Shown here piece after piece: positions 42,890 to 55,059 of a stretch of 64,000 nt of DNA. The notes under the pieces were generated by a model. That model did not search any database and was not told the origin of the DNA. It worked only from the letters and a program-made list of their open reading frames with translations. The first letter of the stretch is position 1. Each line of letters opens with the position of its first letter. The stretch covers positions 1,798,001 to 1,862,000 of the forward strand of contig OZ345366.1 in NCBI GenBank assembly GCA_977006965.1. The letters are read 5' to 3'. Source of the stretch: Phymatolithon calcareum. Taxonomy: Eukaryota > Rhodophyta > Florideophyceae > Hapalidiales. The translations under genes and the position numbers were made by a program.

Positions 42890-44264
42890 GACGGTTTGAT
42901 GCTGCGCCCGGCCTGTGGAGGCTCCAGTGCAATGCGAAAAGTTTCCTGGGCTCCAGGAAGGATACACCGTGGATCGAGGAGATTACGCGCAGACCGATTT
43001 TATGGAGGATCGAGGGACCGGCAGATCATTCGGCGTCCTCTCCCGGAGTTGTATTCATAGATGGCTCATTTATGATGCGTACATACGTTTATATTTCTAT
43101 GAAATCATAAAATGTAAGCAGCGCTTAAGCACCGCACTGGTGGATTCGTGGAAGGCACGATCGTCCACGGACGATACGGAGGAGGTGAACGATGTCTGCT
43201 GCTTACATTTTTCCGACTGTTATGAACTGTGCCGCTCTGCGCAAACGCCTTAACCAAGATGACGCTGGCGAATGGAGTGAGTAGCGTTGGAGGATACTCT
43301 AGAGAACGGGGTCCTATCTGCTTAAGGGGTCAGTTTCTAGATTGCTTGCTTACAATGCGAACACCAAAGTATATTCGCGTAGTCGGCGACGCAGTGCTGC
43401 CAGCCTGGGGCGATGGTCATGCGTGAGATCCGCATTTATGAATATGATGATTTTCTATCACGGGCACAAAAACCACATGAATATGCACTCCTCCCTGAAG
43501 CTTGTATTGACCGAAGAGATCTGAAATATACAAAATCTCTGTCGTCGATATGTTTATTCTTCCACAGATGTATATTATTGATAAACGAGATTACACCGGT
43601 GCTACCGGAATGGCCGGTCCGTGTCCCAAACTGCACTTGCGCCGACTACTGGAAGGGGGAGTGGGGGGCGCTGATGATATATGTGTTTGCATCGTGTGGA
43701 GTGTTTTTTTGGACTAAACCTGCCCGTTATGAGCTGTTGTGTATTTCTAATGTTGGTGCTGGACAATCGTGCACACAGAGCGCATGAGCACGGCGGTAGT
43801 CGTATTGAGAGTGCAGTGATATATGACCACATTTCGGGATAAGCACCCGATCTGGCAGATTCTCAGATGACCGCTGATTGCGCCTCAACTGTGTTTCATA
43901 ACTCAATGGCAATTGAATGAACTTCTCAATCCCAGCTTCTTTTGAATTTCCCGAAAGGGTACAGTCCACCGTTCCTCTCACTGCGCCGTGGAGAGCTCCT
44001 TGGAAGACGAGTCTTTGCTTTCTGCAGAGAAAATGGCAATTTTTCCAAAATGCTTCAAACTTCTGTGCACTCATTCTCTTCAGTAAAAGAGTCTACAGTT
44101 TGCTTCTCCTTCCGCTTGTGCGAATTACAGCATCACTATGGATTTCTATCCCGTTAAAAGGTGTGTCTACAAGCTCTCACATTGGAACAAAGGGCAGACG
44201 TGCTCACTTGATTACCGTCGGAACAAGCACATGTCACCCACTTCTCTCTCCTCACGCCGCACAA
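42890..44264. other. No convincing gene; leader of zinc-finger gene 3
   Basis: The 43917-44264 part of the long frame that leads into zinc-finger gene 3 lacks similarity to the paralogues and is probably 5' leader. Other frames (42915-43253, 43413-43787) carry no motif. Confidence 0.4.
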
Positions 44265-44825
44265 ATGTCACAGCAATCTCCCGAATCCAAACGAAGTCGC
44301 AAGCTGGAACTGTCGTATCTTCTTAATAATTCCTCCCCAGATGAGAAGCTATCAGCCTCGAAAGAACAAGATACTGACAAGCGTGAAACTCGAAGTAAGG
44401 CAACGACATGTGATAAATGCGGTCATACGTTCGTCCAGAGCGCTGATCTCCGCAAGCACATTAGCACCGTCCACGAGAATCTCCGTCCTTTTCTCTGCGA
44501 TATTTGTGGAAAGAGTTTTGGAGAAAAGGGAAACCTGCAAAAGCATCGCAAATCTGTCCATTTCAACGAGCGCCCATTTCACTGTCAAGTTTGTAACGCT
44601 TCTTTTGCGTTCAGAGATGGACTAACGAGGCACGTCAAGGTAACGTAGCACTTAGTATCACAATATCGCTCGCAGCGTCACAACGAGTACTAATATTTAT
44701 TTTGATACGCTTTGCAGCTCGTGCATGAAAACAAAAGGCCTTTTGTTTGCAAGCTCTGTGGAATGGGTTTCAAGCAGGTATCTCAACTCAGGCGACATTC
44801 GGTTGAATGTACTAGGTCAAAGTGA
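44265..44825 (+). CDS. C2H2 zinc-finger protein, paralogue 3 (2 exons)
   Basis: Exons 44265-44639 and 44718-44825 encode 160 residues. The 78-nt GT-AG intron is at the same phase-0 site (HVK/LVH) as in paralogues 1 and 2. N-terminal SKRSRKLELSYLLN (8-21) is the family motif. Fingers: C49/C52/H65/H70, C78/C81/H94/H99, C107/C110/H123/H128 and C136/C139/H152/C156. It ends CTRSK, close to CTKSK of paralogue 2, so these two are the nearest relatives. The frame is open upstream to 43917, but I start at 44265 because the extension has no counterpart in the paralogues. Expected role: nuclear DNA-binding regulator. Confidence 0.92.
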
Positions 44826-44829
44826 GGGC

Positions 44830-45800
44830 TCCCTATTACCCTATTTTGCGTGTAATTAATTGTACAACGGCATATTGCATTTGCAAGTGTCAACAAGGTT
44901 CGCTCTTCACACACTCGCTATTACGAATCTATTGGATACGCTCGCACGGAGAATGTTCCAATGTAGAACTGCTAGAGCTTAATGCCGTAGTTTGAAATGC
45001 AAACACAATAGTCCTTGCTGTAAATAAGAAAATGTTGATTTTTAGAAAACTGTTTCATGTGTCAATCAGTTCTTTAGAATGCAAACGATTGCGGACATGC
45101 CCAGCCATCGTAGAGGGACAAAAGCTCAATTTCCTTTTGGTTTTCTCACTTTGGCACGAGTGGATATCAAGCTCTATGTCATTCCCTTAATGTGAGGCGA
45201 CCAGAGAGCTCGAGAAAACTACTGCAATCCTTTTCGTGGGTGAGGCGCCCTCTACAAGGATATCCTTCAGACGATCTCTTTTCAGACAAGAAGTTTAGTG
45301 GATGCACATATCAGGGATTTGTATGAATGGAACTAGACAAGAAACAATTTGGGTAAACACTATTGGACAATTGAAAACATATTGAATAGAAAAAGGGAAC
45401 AGTTATGTGTTCCGAGCGCCGGCAATTTCTTCCTCTCAACCATGTGGATTACATTGACCACACGTGTATCTCGAGCTCCGAAACTGGGAAAACACGAAAC
45501 CGATATAGTGTTGTGTACAGCGTTGAGTCCTAATCTGGCATAACTCTTGCCTGGCACCCGGGAACCATATTATTGTAGAATACGTTCCCAGTCGGTAGAA
45601 ATTAGTACTTAAGGCAGACAAGCGTCGCCTCGTTCAATACACTGGCAAGAATCTGAACACGGCTTTCCTGATTACGCCCACAGCATTCCGAAGTCCCTCA
45701 TCCCGAGCCGGAAAGAGGTGTATTATCCTTAACAACGGCCTCTAGTGACAGCCGGGGCAGGTTTTTTCATCGCAATTTCAGAGCAAAAAGGAATTCAACA
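44830..45800. other. No recognisable gene
   Basis: This is the 3' flank of zinc-finger gene 3. It has short frames only, and no polyadenylation site or repeat could be assigned with confidence. Confidence 0.4.
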
Positions 45801-45803
45801 AAG

Positions 45804-46109
45804 ATGGAGAAAGGATATCGGGAACGCTGTATCTGGCCGGGAGCAGGAATCCGATATTTAAGCATTCATCATGGGCGCAGCGCGGACAAACCGCTACTCT
45901 GTGACTCGGCGTGTAAGATGAGTCCATATGGCGTTAATGAGACAGTGGAGCACCTGATCCTACACTGTTCTGGTCGGACTTTATCTCGACAACGATTCGT
46001 AGGAAGAGTACGCAATAAAACTGTAGAAGATCTGTGCAGGGAGAGATCCATTGAGATACTCAAACTTCTGAACAATGAGAACTTGCTCGAGGGTAAGTTC
46101 GGACGTTAA
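45804..46109 (+). pseudogene. LINE C-terminal zinc-binding tail
   Basis: The 101-codon frame contains CDSACKMSPYGVNETVEHLI then LHCSG, a C-x(n)-C-x(n)-E-T-x-E-H-L-x-x-x-C arrangement that ends the ORF2 of many non-LTR retrotransposons that also carry RNase H. It thus may come from the same LINE family as the RNase H remnant at 35.5 kb, but the two do not overlap so this cannot be tested here. Upstream the RT and RNase H are not recognisable. The minus-strand frame 45869-46075 is a shadow. Confidence 0.55.
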
Positions 46110-46292
46110 AATAACGTTCACTGCAATAAAGAAGAAAGAAAGTACCAACTGGATTATATGTGACAGCATAGAAAGAGCACGGCACTTGGGCCAAATCAAA
46201 AAATCGAGTGCATTGTGCTTCTTTTAATTGCAATACATCAAATTTCGGTACATCAGTGAAAAAATAATCACCTGTAGTCTGTCCTATTGTAA

Positions 46293-46340
46293 CTAGGCGA
46301 AACATGCGGCATTCCTTGGAAAACGGCATGTTTCGCCTAG
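46293..46340. repeat. Hairpin next to the transposon left end
   Basis: CTAGGCGAAACATGC (46293-46307) is the perfect reverse complement of GCATGTTTCGCCTAG (46326-46340), with an 18-nt loop. Farther out AGTCTGT (about 46277) mirrors ACAGACT at 46346-46352, which already belongs to the TIR of the transposon that starts at 46347. Confidence 0.9.
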
Positions 46341-46346
46341 CTATAA

Positions 46347-49006
46347 CAGACTGGTGACAGCCGGATTTTTCTTGACAGACTTCCGCTTATGATACAGTAT
46401 GATAGGCTCGACTGCACTCAACGAAACGACGTCTGTGCTATCAAAATGCAGAAATTTTCTATCCGGGGATCTTTAAGAGGGCATATCTCGTGGAACTGAC
46501 CTTCAACGCAGAAAACTTTCACTAACATCTTCCTTCTGAGATGGAATAAATCACTTTGAATATCTTTAGTAAAAACTTGCCGCGGTCATTGAGAGCATGC
46601 TCAGAAACACGGCTGAAAAACTCGATTCATGACATGGGCCATCAGACCTGTTCGGGAGACGAGCGGTCCAGTTTTGTTGCTCTCGTGGCAGGATACTGGC
46701 CCTAGACCTTGATTTGGGCGGAAGTAGTACATTTTCAGTCAGATGAAGATACAGAATATTGTGCTGTGAAGTGCACTAAGAAATCCAGGCAAATTGTCAT
46801 TTAACTTTCCCCCCGGCGGTGCGATCCCAATATTCTGCTAACGGAGATTTCCAGCACTTTTCACGGGTCGCTTCCAAAAAAATATACTCGCACAATTGCA
46901 CAGCATATTTTCCGGTGCGAATTCTTCCTCGCATGTTTCCGAGATCTCTCGTAAAGTACGATCCACTTTCCTAGCATACCTTCAGCCCACATTGCGGATT
47001 CGGAAAACGAAAGAGCCTAACGTTTCCAGCGTACTAGATTATCCCGGTGGTACTAAATCCCACGTTACAATTAGCTACCAACTGTGCAAGATTAAGATAC
47101 TCCGATTGTGTTCTAGTTCAATGCCTCAGCATCATCGTAGAATCTGCGTCCGCCTCTGCTGACGGAGTATCGCAGGAAGATACTTCCACACGGCAGAATT
47201 TCAACGTACTCAACCGAAGGTCTCCAGAAACGAACGGCCATTCATCACTTCGAAAGCGAATCTACCGCCAACAGTCGTCTTCATCGCATTTCACTGGTGG
47301 ACTCAAAGAAAATTGAAGAAGGCGTTCTTCTTCTTATGTGCGATTTCATTTCCGCTTGGTTTTCGAGATTTATCGTAATGTATGTTCTAGTTTCATGGCA
47401 TAGCTCTCGCTGACGTTGTGAATATTAGAGCACGACCATTCACTGACGCGTACGGATTAATTTTGTGTTCTCGAAATGAGACTCTGGCATTGTTATCATC
47501 TATCTCCTGCCAAGCATCGTTGCAATCCTCGAGGCCTGCTTGATCATCATGATTATGGTCGGTGGTATCCTCAAATCTTTTTCGGAAATACTCTTCGTTC
47601 TCCACAAGTTGTTTTTCTGAGTCCTTGTGGTGGCGATCTACTAATTACTGGGCTCTCATTCCCTTGCCTGGGTTAGGTACAGAAGTCGATTTGCGCAATT
47701 CTCTGCCGGACACTTGCAATGAAGCCCAATAGACTCTTCTCTTGACAGAAGAGCAACGGAACTCCGACAGACAACAGAAAGCAGCACTAGATCTTTCGCA
47801 TCGGCATTCAGGCGGTCTTAGTAGTTTTAATACTCAGCAAAACGTCGAAAGTTTTAGAATCACTGCCTTCAGAGATCTCATTTCGTGAAGACCAAAAACA
47901 CGCCATCATACTTTCCATTGAATCTGTTGTGTCTCCAAATCGGTCGCCAATAATTGTTCTCGCGCCTCATAACCGTCGTGAGTGTATCAGTGTTCGTATT
48001 TTTTCCTTTCAGATATGCTCGACATGGCGATGTTAGCGGCTTATTCGGGTGTGTTGTAGAAATCTCTTTCTTCGGCAAGAGGTACAAGCTCGGCATACAC
48101 ATCAATTTGGGTTTCGGAATCGTTTCCCGGTGTTTCACTTTGATTCTGTTTTGCAATGTCGGCGACCTTCCCGGCGTCGAATCGCCTCTTCCTACGCACC
48201 CAACACGAAGTAGCCGGTGCTGTTCGAGCTAATACACCTGCTGATAGTCTTACCGTCTCAATCTCTTTGATTTTCGCATTTAATGCTTTTATACACGCTT
48301 GGAAGGTCGCAGAACCATGAGAAGCTGGAGAAGGAATTCATGACGCGGCGCGTGAGATGATACAGTTCTCTTCAAGATAAAAAATGAGGCTGAGTCCGGC
48401 AGAAATTCTTGAACTCTGAAAACAATGTTCTATATCCCTATTCTTTACCGAATAGTCCTCCCTGTCTAAATCGGCGCCAAGAACCATATGAAAAGCGATA
48501 GAAATGGTCTGTTCCGTCGCAAAATAATGGGTATGGTGTTCCGTGCAAATGTGAGCATGCGGGTTTGCCTGGTCGATATTTCCGATCCAGTTGTTCACTG
48601 CCCTATTACTCTCCAATATTTGCCACGTGTTCGAAGATATAAGACGGACCATGGTTCACGACTTGGGAAAAAGCGGCCCCCGGCAGCCTATGTTCGGATG
48701 TCGCTAAGCTCAGTTTCTACCATTCAACTCTATCCATCTTACTCAGATTTTATTCAACACGGACGAATTTTTACAGAACTCAGCTCTGCATCATTGCGCT
48801 TCGTTTCACTTGACTAGATTTCTGTTTCGATGCGTGGTCATTGAAAGCGTTCTCGGCGAAAGCACGTCTTGCGCAATTCTATAGTGCGAAACTAACTTGG
48901 AATCACTGTGTTTGTTTCCAATCTGTTCTTATGAAAATGAAACACATCGTATATTATATACTTCCTGTCAAGCAAACCGAAAATCAGAGCTGCTGTCACC
49001 AGTCTG
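46347..49006. mobile_element. TIR DNA transposon, copy 2 (unclassified family)
   Basis: The element starts CAGACTGGTGACAGCCGG (46347) and ends with the reverse complement of CAGACTGGTGACAGC at 49006. The inverted similarity continues inward to TTGACAG, with a small gap (32 nt at left, 42 nt at right). ATAA stands on both sides (46343-46346, 49007-49010), a possible 4-bp target duplication. It aligns along its length with 12495-16666 but lacks the solo LTR and the 1.03-kb coding block. Its minus-strand frames are heavily broken, so it is non-autonomous. Confidence 0.85.
47393..48652 (-). pseudogene. Unclassified transposon protein remnants, copy 2
   Basis: Minus-strand blocks match copy 1: NNWIGNIDQANPHAH (about 48590), RKRRFDAGKVADIAKQNQSE and SETQIDVYAELVPLAEERDF (about 48190-48060), ARTIIGDRFGDTTDS (about 47955), and the frame 47605-47393 with EYFRKRFEDTTDHNHDDQAG and CNDAWQEIDDNNARVSF, which aligns with EYFGQRFQDNTEPYHDDLAA in copy 1 near 14080. 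Amino-acid matches outlast changes in the DNA, as expected for coding sequence. Function unknown; the position in a TIR element makes a transposase the obvious guess. Confidence 0.5.
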
Positions 49007-49331
49007 ATAATAGAAGACATTATGAACAGCTTTCGGCCTTACGCGAAAAGTATCTTAATTCTCTCTAAGCTGGATATATTAGCTGAGTTAAATGAGAACA
49101 TGGGAGTAGGGAAAATGGCGGTCACCAATCGAAGAATTTCGGCTTTAGACGCCGTTTCCAGGTCATTGTGATTAATGGGGGACAGTTTCTCGATTAGCTG
49201 TTAAATTCCACTCCAAGTTCGAATATTTCTTTCAAGAAAGCCTGAAATTGTGCTCCGGAGTAGAGAAATATCTATTCTTATGGATTTTTGATAATTTGCT
49301 ATAAATTAATGCCCTTCAGTCCTTTTCGTAG

Positions 49332-49658
49332 ATGCATGGTTGCTTTTATACGACGAACCTCGAAACGGAGGTGAAAATCAGGCCGTGTAATTTCCCGTCG
49401 GGTATATCAGATAGCAGCGAGAGACATTTCAAAGGCGGCCTGTGGGACAGACGGTCTTTTTCGCTGAAAACGAAAGAAAAGAAAGCGAGAGTTGAATATC
49501 GCATAACTAATGATAACGGATACACGAAACAAAGGCGACTCTCCGACTCGGAAAAGATGGACATTGGGGAGGAAGGAATGTCGAGAAGAGCCGAACTAGC
49601 TTTCTCCCCTATTTTATATGTCAGTTCCTTAGGATATACCCAGACATTGGCGCCTTAG
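49332..49658 (+). CDS. Unrecognised 108-aa frame
   Basis: A plus-strand frame from ATG 49332 to TAG 49658 encodes a Lys/Arg/Ser-rich protein (FSLKTKEKKARVEYRI around residues 43-58). No signal peptide, membrane segment or domain is visible. It lies just beyond TIR transposon copy 2. I can neither confirm nor exclude that it is a real gene; codon composition is not distinctive. Confidence 0.25.
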   Translation: MHGCFYTTNLETEVKIRPCNFPSGISDSSERHFKGGLWDRRSFSLKTKEKKARVEYRITNDNGYTKQRRLSDSEKMDIGEEGMSRRAELAFSPILYVSSLGYTQTLAP

Positions 49659-49659
49659 G

Positions 49660-51100
49660 TCTGCTTACAGATAATAATATTCCCCGAAAGAAATGTTTCG
49701 GAAACACTTTTGCGTTAAAGAAAAAATCCAAATCAGGTGTGTTAACCTGCAGAATTCTATGATCATCTCTCATCGGAGATGTTTTCAGCAGCCAGTCAAC
49801 GGTCTAAAGAGATTAGACGTGACGCAAATCAGCCAAAGAAGCGTGTCAGTATCATCTAAACGCGTACAATTTACATATAGCAACTCAGAAAGTTTTCTTT
49901 CCTTAAGCATTCTCCTCTCGGTATATCGACACTTTTCGCGCTTGAGATCCAGTGCGAAAACCAGAGGAAAGGAAGTGAAAATTTGAGTGTGTTTTGCAAT
50001 ATGCGCAGAAGAAATCAAGAAGTTGAATGTCGCAAATCTGATTTCAGAGGGAGGAAAAGAATGGTAAAATGACAGCGGGAAGAATAATTGTAGCTCTGGT
50101 ACATCATTTTCTTCTGTTACGGAAAAGCCTCTTGGAATTCATATCCAATTGATAGATATTGCACGTCATCTTTCAAAATAGGTGACGAGCGACAGTATAT
50201 ACTCAATCTCCACATATGTTGTTGGGTTATTCCCTTGCGAATAGGTCAGGCGCAGTGAAGCGGCAAAAGTCACGGAATTTCAAATTTTATCAATTATTTG
50301 ATACATTCAGAGACTCTACGAAAGTCATTGCTTTGGGACGCCCTGGTCTTTTCTCCTGGGAGTAATGAAAATTTCGAGGGACGGTTTAATCTCTTGGTAA
50401 GCAATGAATAGTAGTCTAGAGCGCTATCAGCTGTAAAAAGGGTCTAAGGGTTGCCTTGGTGATCGTACGCATCTTGAGTACGCGTTGAGCATTTTTGCAA
50501 TTAATTGCTGGAAAGCAAGCTGTGTGAAGACTGTGGCAGAGAACTTGGTCTTCAATGTATTAAATATTTATCTCTGGCTCATGATGTTTCGACGTGGGAA
50601 TAACCGCCACTCATGTCCGATGACGCAGATTAGAAGAACGAAAATTTTGTGTCCATCAGATCAGTTCCGCTGCCGGCGATTGCTGGGACTTCGGGAGTGC
50701 AGTTGGGAGCACTAGGGAACTCCTCCAGATGTTCAGTGTGTGGAGCTTGTAGGACAAGTCTGTGGGACTCTAGGCAGCAGTGAAAGGCACATTTTAGACT
50801 GGTGAGAAGACTGCTATTGCGATGTTGACATCCAGAACAGGAGTCGAGGTCATGGGTTGAGGTCGAGAGTATGCACCTTGATGGTCTCAGAACGAGAAGC
50901 GCTGAATGGGCTAATCTAGAATATGAATCGCACGACATTGAGCTTCTTAGAAATAGTTCGGCTTTGAAGAGATTCCGAACTAAAGATTTTGGTGGAGAAA
51001 ACGTGCCTCCTTATTCCTAGTTTTCTCCCATAAGCAGCGAGAGACACCTGTTCTTCGCATTCGGGATTGTGTGAGTTGTCAGACGCACTGCTTGGCACAC
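49660..51100. other. No recognisable gene
   Basis: Only short frames occur (largest 102 codons, minus 50630-50938, Ser/His/Leu-rich without motif). A fragment near 50425-50475 (CTGTAAAAAGGGTCTAAGGG) faintly resembles the solo-LTR family. Confidence 0.35.
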
Positions 51101-51104
51101 TATT

Positions 51105-51500
51105 TTTCGTCGGACTGCTCCCTAGGGGAAACCCGAGGCCGCAGCGAAGCAGCGACCTTTATAGAAGAAGAATTGAATGAAGTAATGATGTAGTTAATTG
51201 CAGGATTACTTGTCAGCCACTGCAATGTCTACAGTATACGCGACTGTAAACTGTCAGCTATACAATATTCCTGACAGTGCGTTACATCAATAAGTAGAGC
51301 TTTACAGATGACAATGCTTAACAGTGCTTGGTAACTGTCAGTGTGTTTTCAGCTGAAAGTGCTTTACAGCTGTAAGCAACAGGCTTACGGTTATCCTTAA
51401 TGATCCTTGGTGTCTTGACAACGTACCAGAACGTATGGTACTATACTGACTGTAATTTATATGCGTAAGTGTAGAATATTGAAGAGAGCTAAGTTGATAA
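51105..51500. repeat. Diverged relative of the 12647-13045 LTR
   Basis: Two landmarks are shared in the same order and spacing with the solo LTR: GAGGCCGCAGCGAAGCAGCG (cf. GGGCGCCGCGAAGCGGCG) at about 51136, and CTGTAAGCAACAGGCTTACG with TTAATGATCC at about 51370-51405 (cf. CTGTAAGCAGCAGTTCTAGG, TTAGTGATCC). Between them the CTGTCAG/TTTACAG-rich sequence is similar in style. The ends and any target duplication are not clear. Confidence 0.5.
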
Positions 51501-51504
51501 GTTA

Positions 51505-52915
51505 CGAGGGAGTATGCGAACACCGCAGATGGATTTTCGCAACGACGCAGAGTTCGGCTGTGGACAGGACTAACATAAGATTGAAAAAGGCTTCTCGAAA
51601 CATTTTTCGGCGAACATGGCCCACGGCGCTAGTGGTAGGTCTGCGAGCCGTTTTACAGACGTACTAAGAATCCAAAAAGACGGCTGGGGTCGAGACAGCT
51701 CAATTTGCAACATGGAAGGCGTCAAAATTTCTTTTCAATTGAGAGGGACAGGGCGAAGTAGTCGTCTCAGCTCTTATCGTTTGAGGCTGTCACCTTGATT
51801 TGGTTGTACCACTACGCGGCGGGACTGCTCGTGACGGCCGCGACGGGGAGTCATTCAAGTCAAACATATTGAAGCACTGCGATCTACGAGGCGTCAAAAG
51901 TCTCTTCGTGACTTGAGTAAGTGGCAGTACAAATGATCAGACGGCTGAATGCTTACGAAGCGAAATGAACGAAATGAGATTAAACAACAATCGGACACTT
52001 GCGGGGACCGAAGTACGCTTCACCGAAAGCCAGGTTCGTGGATAATTTTTCTCTCGAATCGGAGTCATTAAAATCCAAAAAAGATAGCCGGATGATATAT
52101 CTCTTCTAGACGAAAATAAATTGCACTCTCTGAGCAAGGTATAAACGGAAATAATACTGTTAGCAAAAGTATTAGAAAACGAAGCGGGAGCTTTAATTTA
52201 AGAAACCTGTCGACTAAGAGCGGGCTGCAGAAAGTACCTTTCCAAGGGTTCCGGAAGGCATGAATTTTGAAAAATATTGACCGATCACATTTTTTGATTC
52301 TTCAGAAAGCGCAACTCGAGTATTGCAACAATTCGGGGTTGTTTTACCGCTTAATATTATCCTTGGAGCTCAGCAGATCGATAAAGACTTTCATTTCGCT
52401 GGAAAAAATAATCTGAGTGTACGAAAAACATATAAATGCCATTATGACACGTATTTACGGATCTATTTAGTATCGAATGCTGTGTGCCTTTCACAAAACA
52501 CAGTGCATGAGCATATATTTCTGTCAGCACATGGCGCTACAATATTGTGGGCTCCTTCCACTATCGCAAAGGGGACCGTCTAATCTCCTTCTAGGTCGCA
52601 CATTTCATTTCTACTGTTTTATTTCCTGGGAATGATACATGATTTTCTAGCAATTTTCTGCGCAAAAGAGAGGGCTTTAAATTGTTTGTGCTTTTCTCGG
52701 AATACCCCAAAAAACTAATGTACGCCATTTTTGGAGGCGTTTGTTACGAAAACGAAGCCTGCGCAGGCCCTGATTTTCCGGATCTATGTCTAATAAATAT
52801 TCCCTTCCGTCGATATAGAAATCAATAATTCTGAAATCGATTTCGCATAGATGACTTTTTCTGGTATAGAAATATCCGGTTACGCTTTGCGGACGAATGT
52901 ATACCGTACGCCTCG
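51505..52915. other. No recognisable gene
   Basis: Small frames without motifs (for example 52323-52583, 86 codons). GC content rises sharply at about 52900, where the gypsy fragment begins. Confidence 0.4.
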
Positions 52916-54199
52916 GCTCGGCCGATCAAGCTTCCTGAGGTCGCCTCACCTGATCGTGGATTCTTTCCCTTTCCCGTACGGCCGAGCGCCGTCGAGGCTC
53001 GAGCTGTAGAGAATTGACGAAGTGCGACGCGGTATTTGGGGAGGTGAGTTCATTTACGAAACCGGGCGGGTGTTGCAACTTGCGCAGACTCTTCTGGCAG
53101 GCGACGTACCGCCTGACACTAGCCACGACATTCGAAAGACGAGTAGCTGTTACTGTCCACATAGCCGGGCTTGACGGTTATCGGGAGCTGACTATTGTGG
53201 AGCTCGGAAACATGGAGGCTCGAGTTGACTTGACGGTTGGGCAGACCACACGGCCACTAAAACTCGCCGCCACCGAAATATGCGCGAGGTTGTAGTGGGC
53301 CGCTTTCCCCGGCAAGACAGTACGTAGACTTCCCACCAATGGGTGCCTGGTGAAGGTGAGGCTGCCTGGCGTCGTTGTCGGTTCCAATATAGGAGTGGTG
53401 TACCCGGAACGCGATTTCCAGGCCGTTGATGAGAGCTTGAAGAAAAACTGAATGCGGAGTCCGGGCTTTCGAGAGATGTCGGCCCGGACGTCCCATTCGT
53501 AAGTACGTGTGTAAATGATGGAATATGGTTACTGGGTTGCCGGATCGCGTAGATAAATATTTTGTCGCTTTCCTGGAGCAATGAGCCTAGACTGTGAGTC
53601 TGTGCCCATGTCTGCCTGCATTACGTGGACTAGGGACCACTCTTCTAGCCATTAGCTGACAGGAGAACTAGAGTGGCGCTGGGCGGACTGCGCTTCCTCA
53701 CGGTGCAAGGATGGCTGTGGGAGGACGACTGTGGAGCACCGTGTCTCTCAGGAACTCCGTTGAAAGCATAAGTTGGTTCGGTTTGTCTCTACTGGGCGAT
53801 TTACAGTGCCTAAATCAGGAAAACGTCCCCCCTTTGGAAATTGAGAAAGTGATTATTCCCTAACACTCCTGTTTGATCCTTGAGAGATAAGATGGCTTTG
53901 GTGTGTCGCTGCGGAGCAGTTACGGGAAAGAGTTTGCTCTCGGCGATGTAGTGAGCTGGATCCTGATTGAACAAAGAGCAATGTGTGAGTCGGGGAATGG
54001 ATTTGACTTATGGAAAAATCGGAAACCGTCCATCAACCTTCGAGGGCATGGTCAATGTCAGCGAGTAGCGGAAGAATTCTCCGGTTACGGAAATGCAAGA
54101 TGAAGTGGCGAGAGATGTATGCGGTCGGCTCCCGGGTCGATTGTGAAGCCGTATATCCTCACCATTAAAACTTGTACTCACATCCCGAGACGGCTACCG

Positions 54200-54550
54200 A
54201 CTGGGCGGCGGTCGGTGGAACGTTCGTGCCCTACGTGAAATCCAAATGGTTTATGAAAGCAAGGTCTACTTCCCACGCTGAGATAACCGAAGGGGGACGG
54301 TGCGGACGAGCTTAGAGTATCGGTCCACGATAACCTAACATGTACTGGTTTTTTCTAGGGGTGCTTAAGGGTCACCCAAGAAGGTCGATGGCCACATCTT
54401 GCAGGGAGTGGTGGCTGGAGAGAGAGTTAACAGAGTGGGATGGCGCAATCGTTCTCAAGCGCAGGGCGTACAGTTCCGTACAGGCGGTTGCTATCGCCGT
54501 CCAGTACAAATCCTGGAAGTGGTGGCGTATATTTTTCAACGGCTGACATG
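54200..54550 (-). pseudogene. Gypsy integrase start (minus strand)
   Basis: RHHFQDLYWTAIATACTELY (about 54545-54485) corresponds to the zinc-binding segment that precedes Ty3 integrase, with the Y-W-x-x-(M/L) pattern. LQDVAIDLLG (about 54415) contains the first catalytic Asp, and after a frame change IVDRYSKLVRTVPLR (about 54333-54290) follows, the conserved V-x-D-R-(F/Y)-(S/T)-K segment. Downstream catalytic motifs are no longer readable. Confidence 0.75.
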
Positions 54551-55059
54551 TCCCGCCACCGAAGAGTAGTCGTAGAGGTTTAGCACCCTGACCTGGAGGG
54601 AAGCCGGGAGAAGCGTTTTCGGACCATCTCCCAAGTGCCGTTGAAGGAGCGCAGTTTCGTGGTCTTCGCGAAAATGAAATGGCTTTACGAATTTATGATC
54701 ACCCCGACGGTGACGCAGAAGGGGTCCCATAGGTGGCTGTGAAGAGCATTTTGAGCGAAATCGTTTCCCGCGGTGGTCCCGGAAGTTCCTTGGATGCTTC
54801 AATGACCTTATTCAGCTCCTTTGACTCTTCGTCCAAGAAATATGGCTCCTAGGCCAGCGCGTGGGACCGTAATTGATTTTACCTCCTCTAGTTTCGGCCT
54901 GAGATCTGGATGCGGTCCGAAAATCGAGGCGATTATCTTTTTCGCTCCGAGAGTAAGGACATCTCGACGGTAGTGAAGCAGGGGAGATCGCGGTTGTCGA
55001 AGTTGTCTTCCGGGATATGTACCCTGAAGAAGGAATCCGCTGATAATCCCCCTCCTTTA

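Noticed and set aside
43917-44264. N-terminal extension of zinc-finger gene 3 (frame open from 43917)
   Set aside because: The extension has no similarity to the paralogues, is Phe/Leu/Ser-rich as noncoding T/C-rich DNA would be, and all three genes have a plausible ATG shortly before the conserved motif.
53014-53295. 93-codon plus-strand frame that looks protein-like
   Set aside because: It overlaps the GC-rich minus-strand gypsy fragment. GC-rich DNA gives long chance frames on both strands, and no motif supports it.
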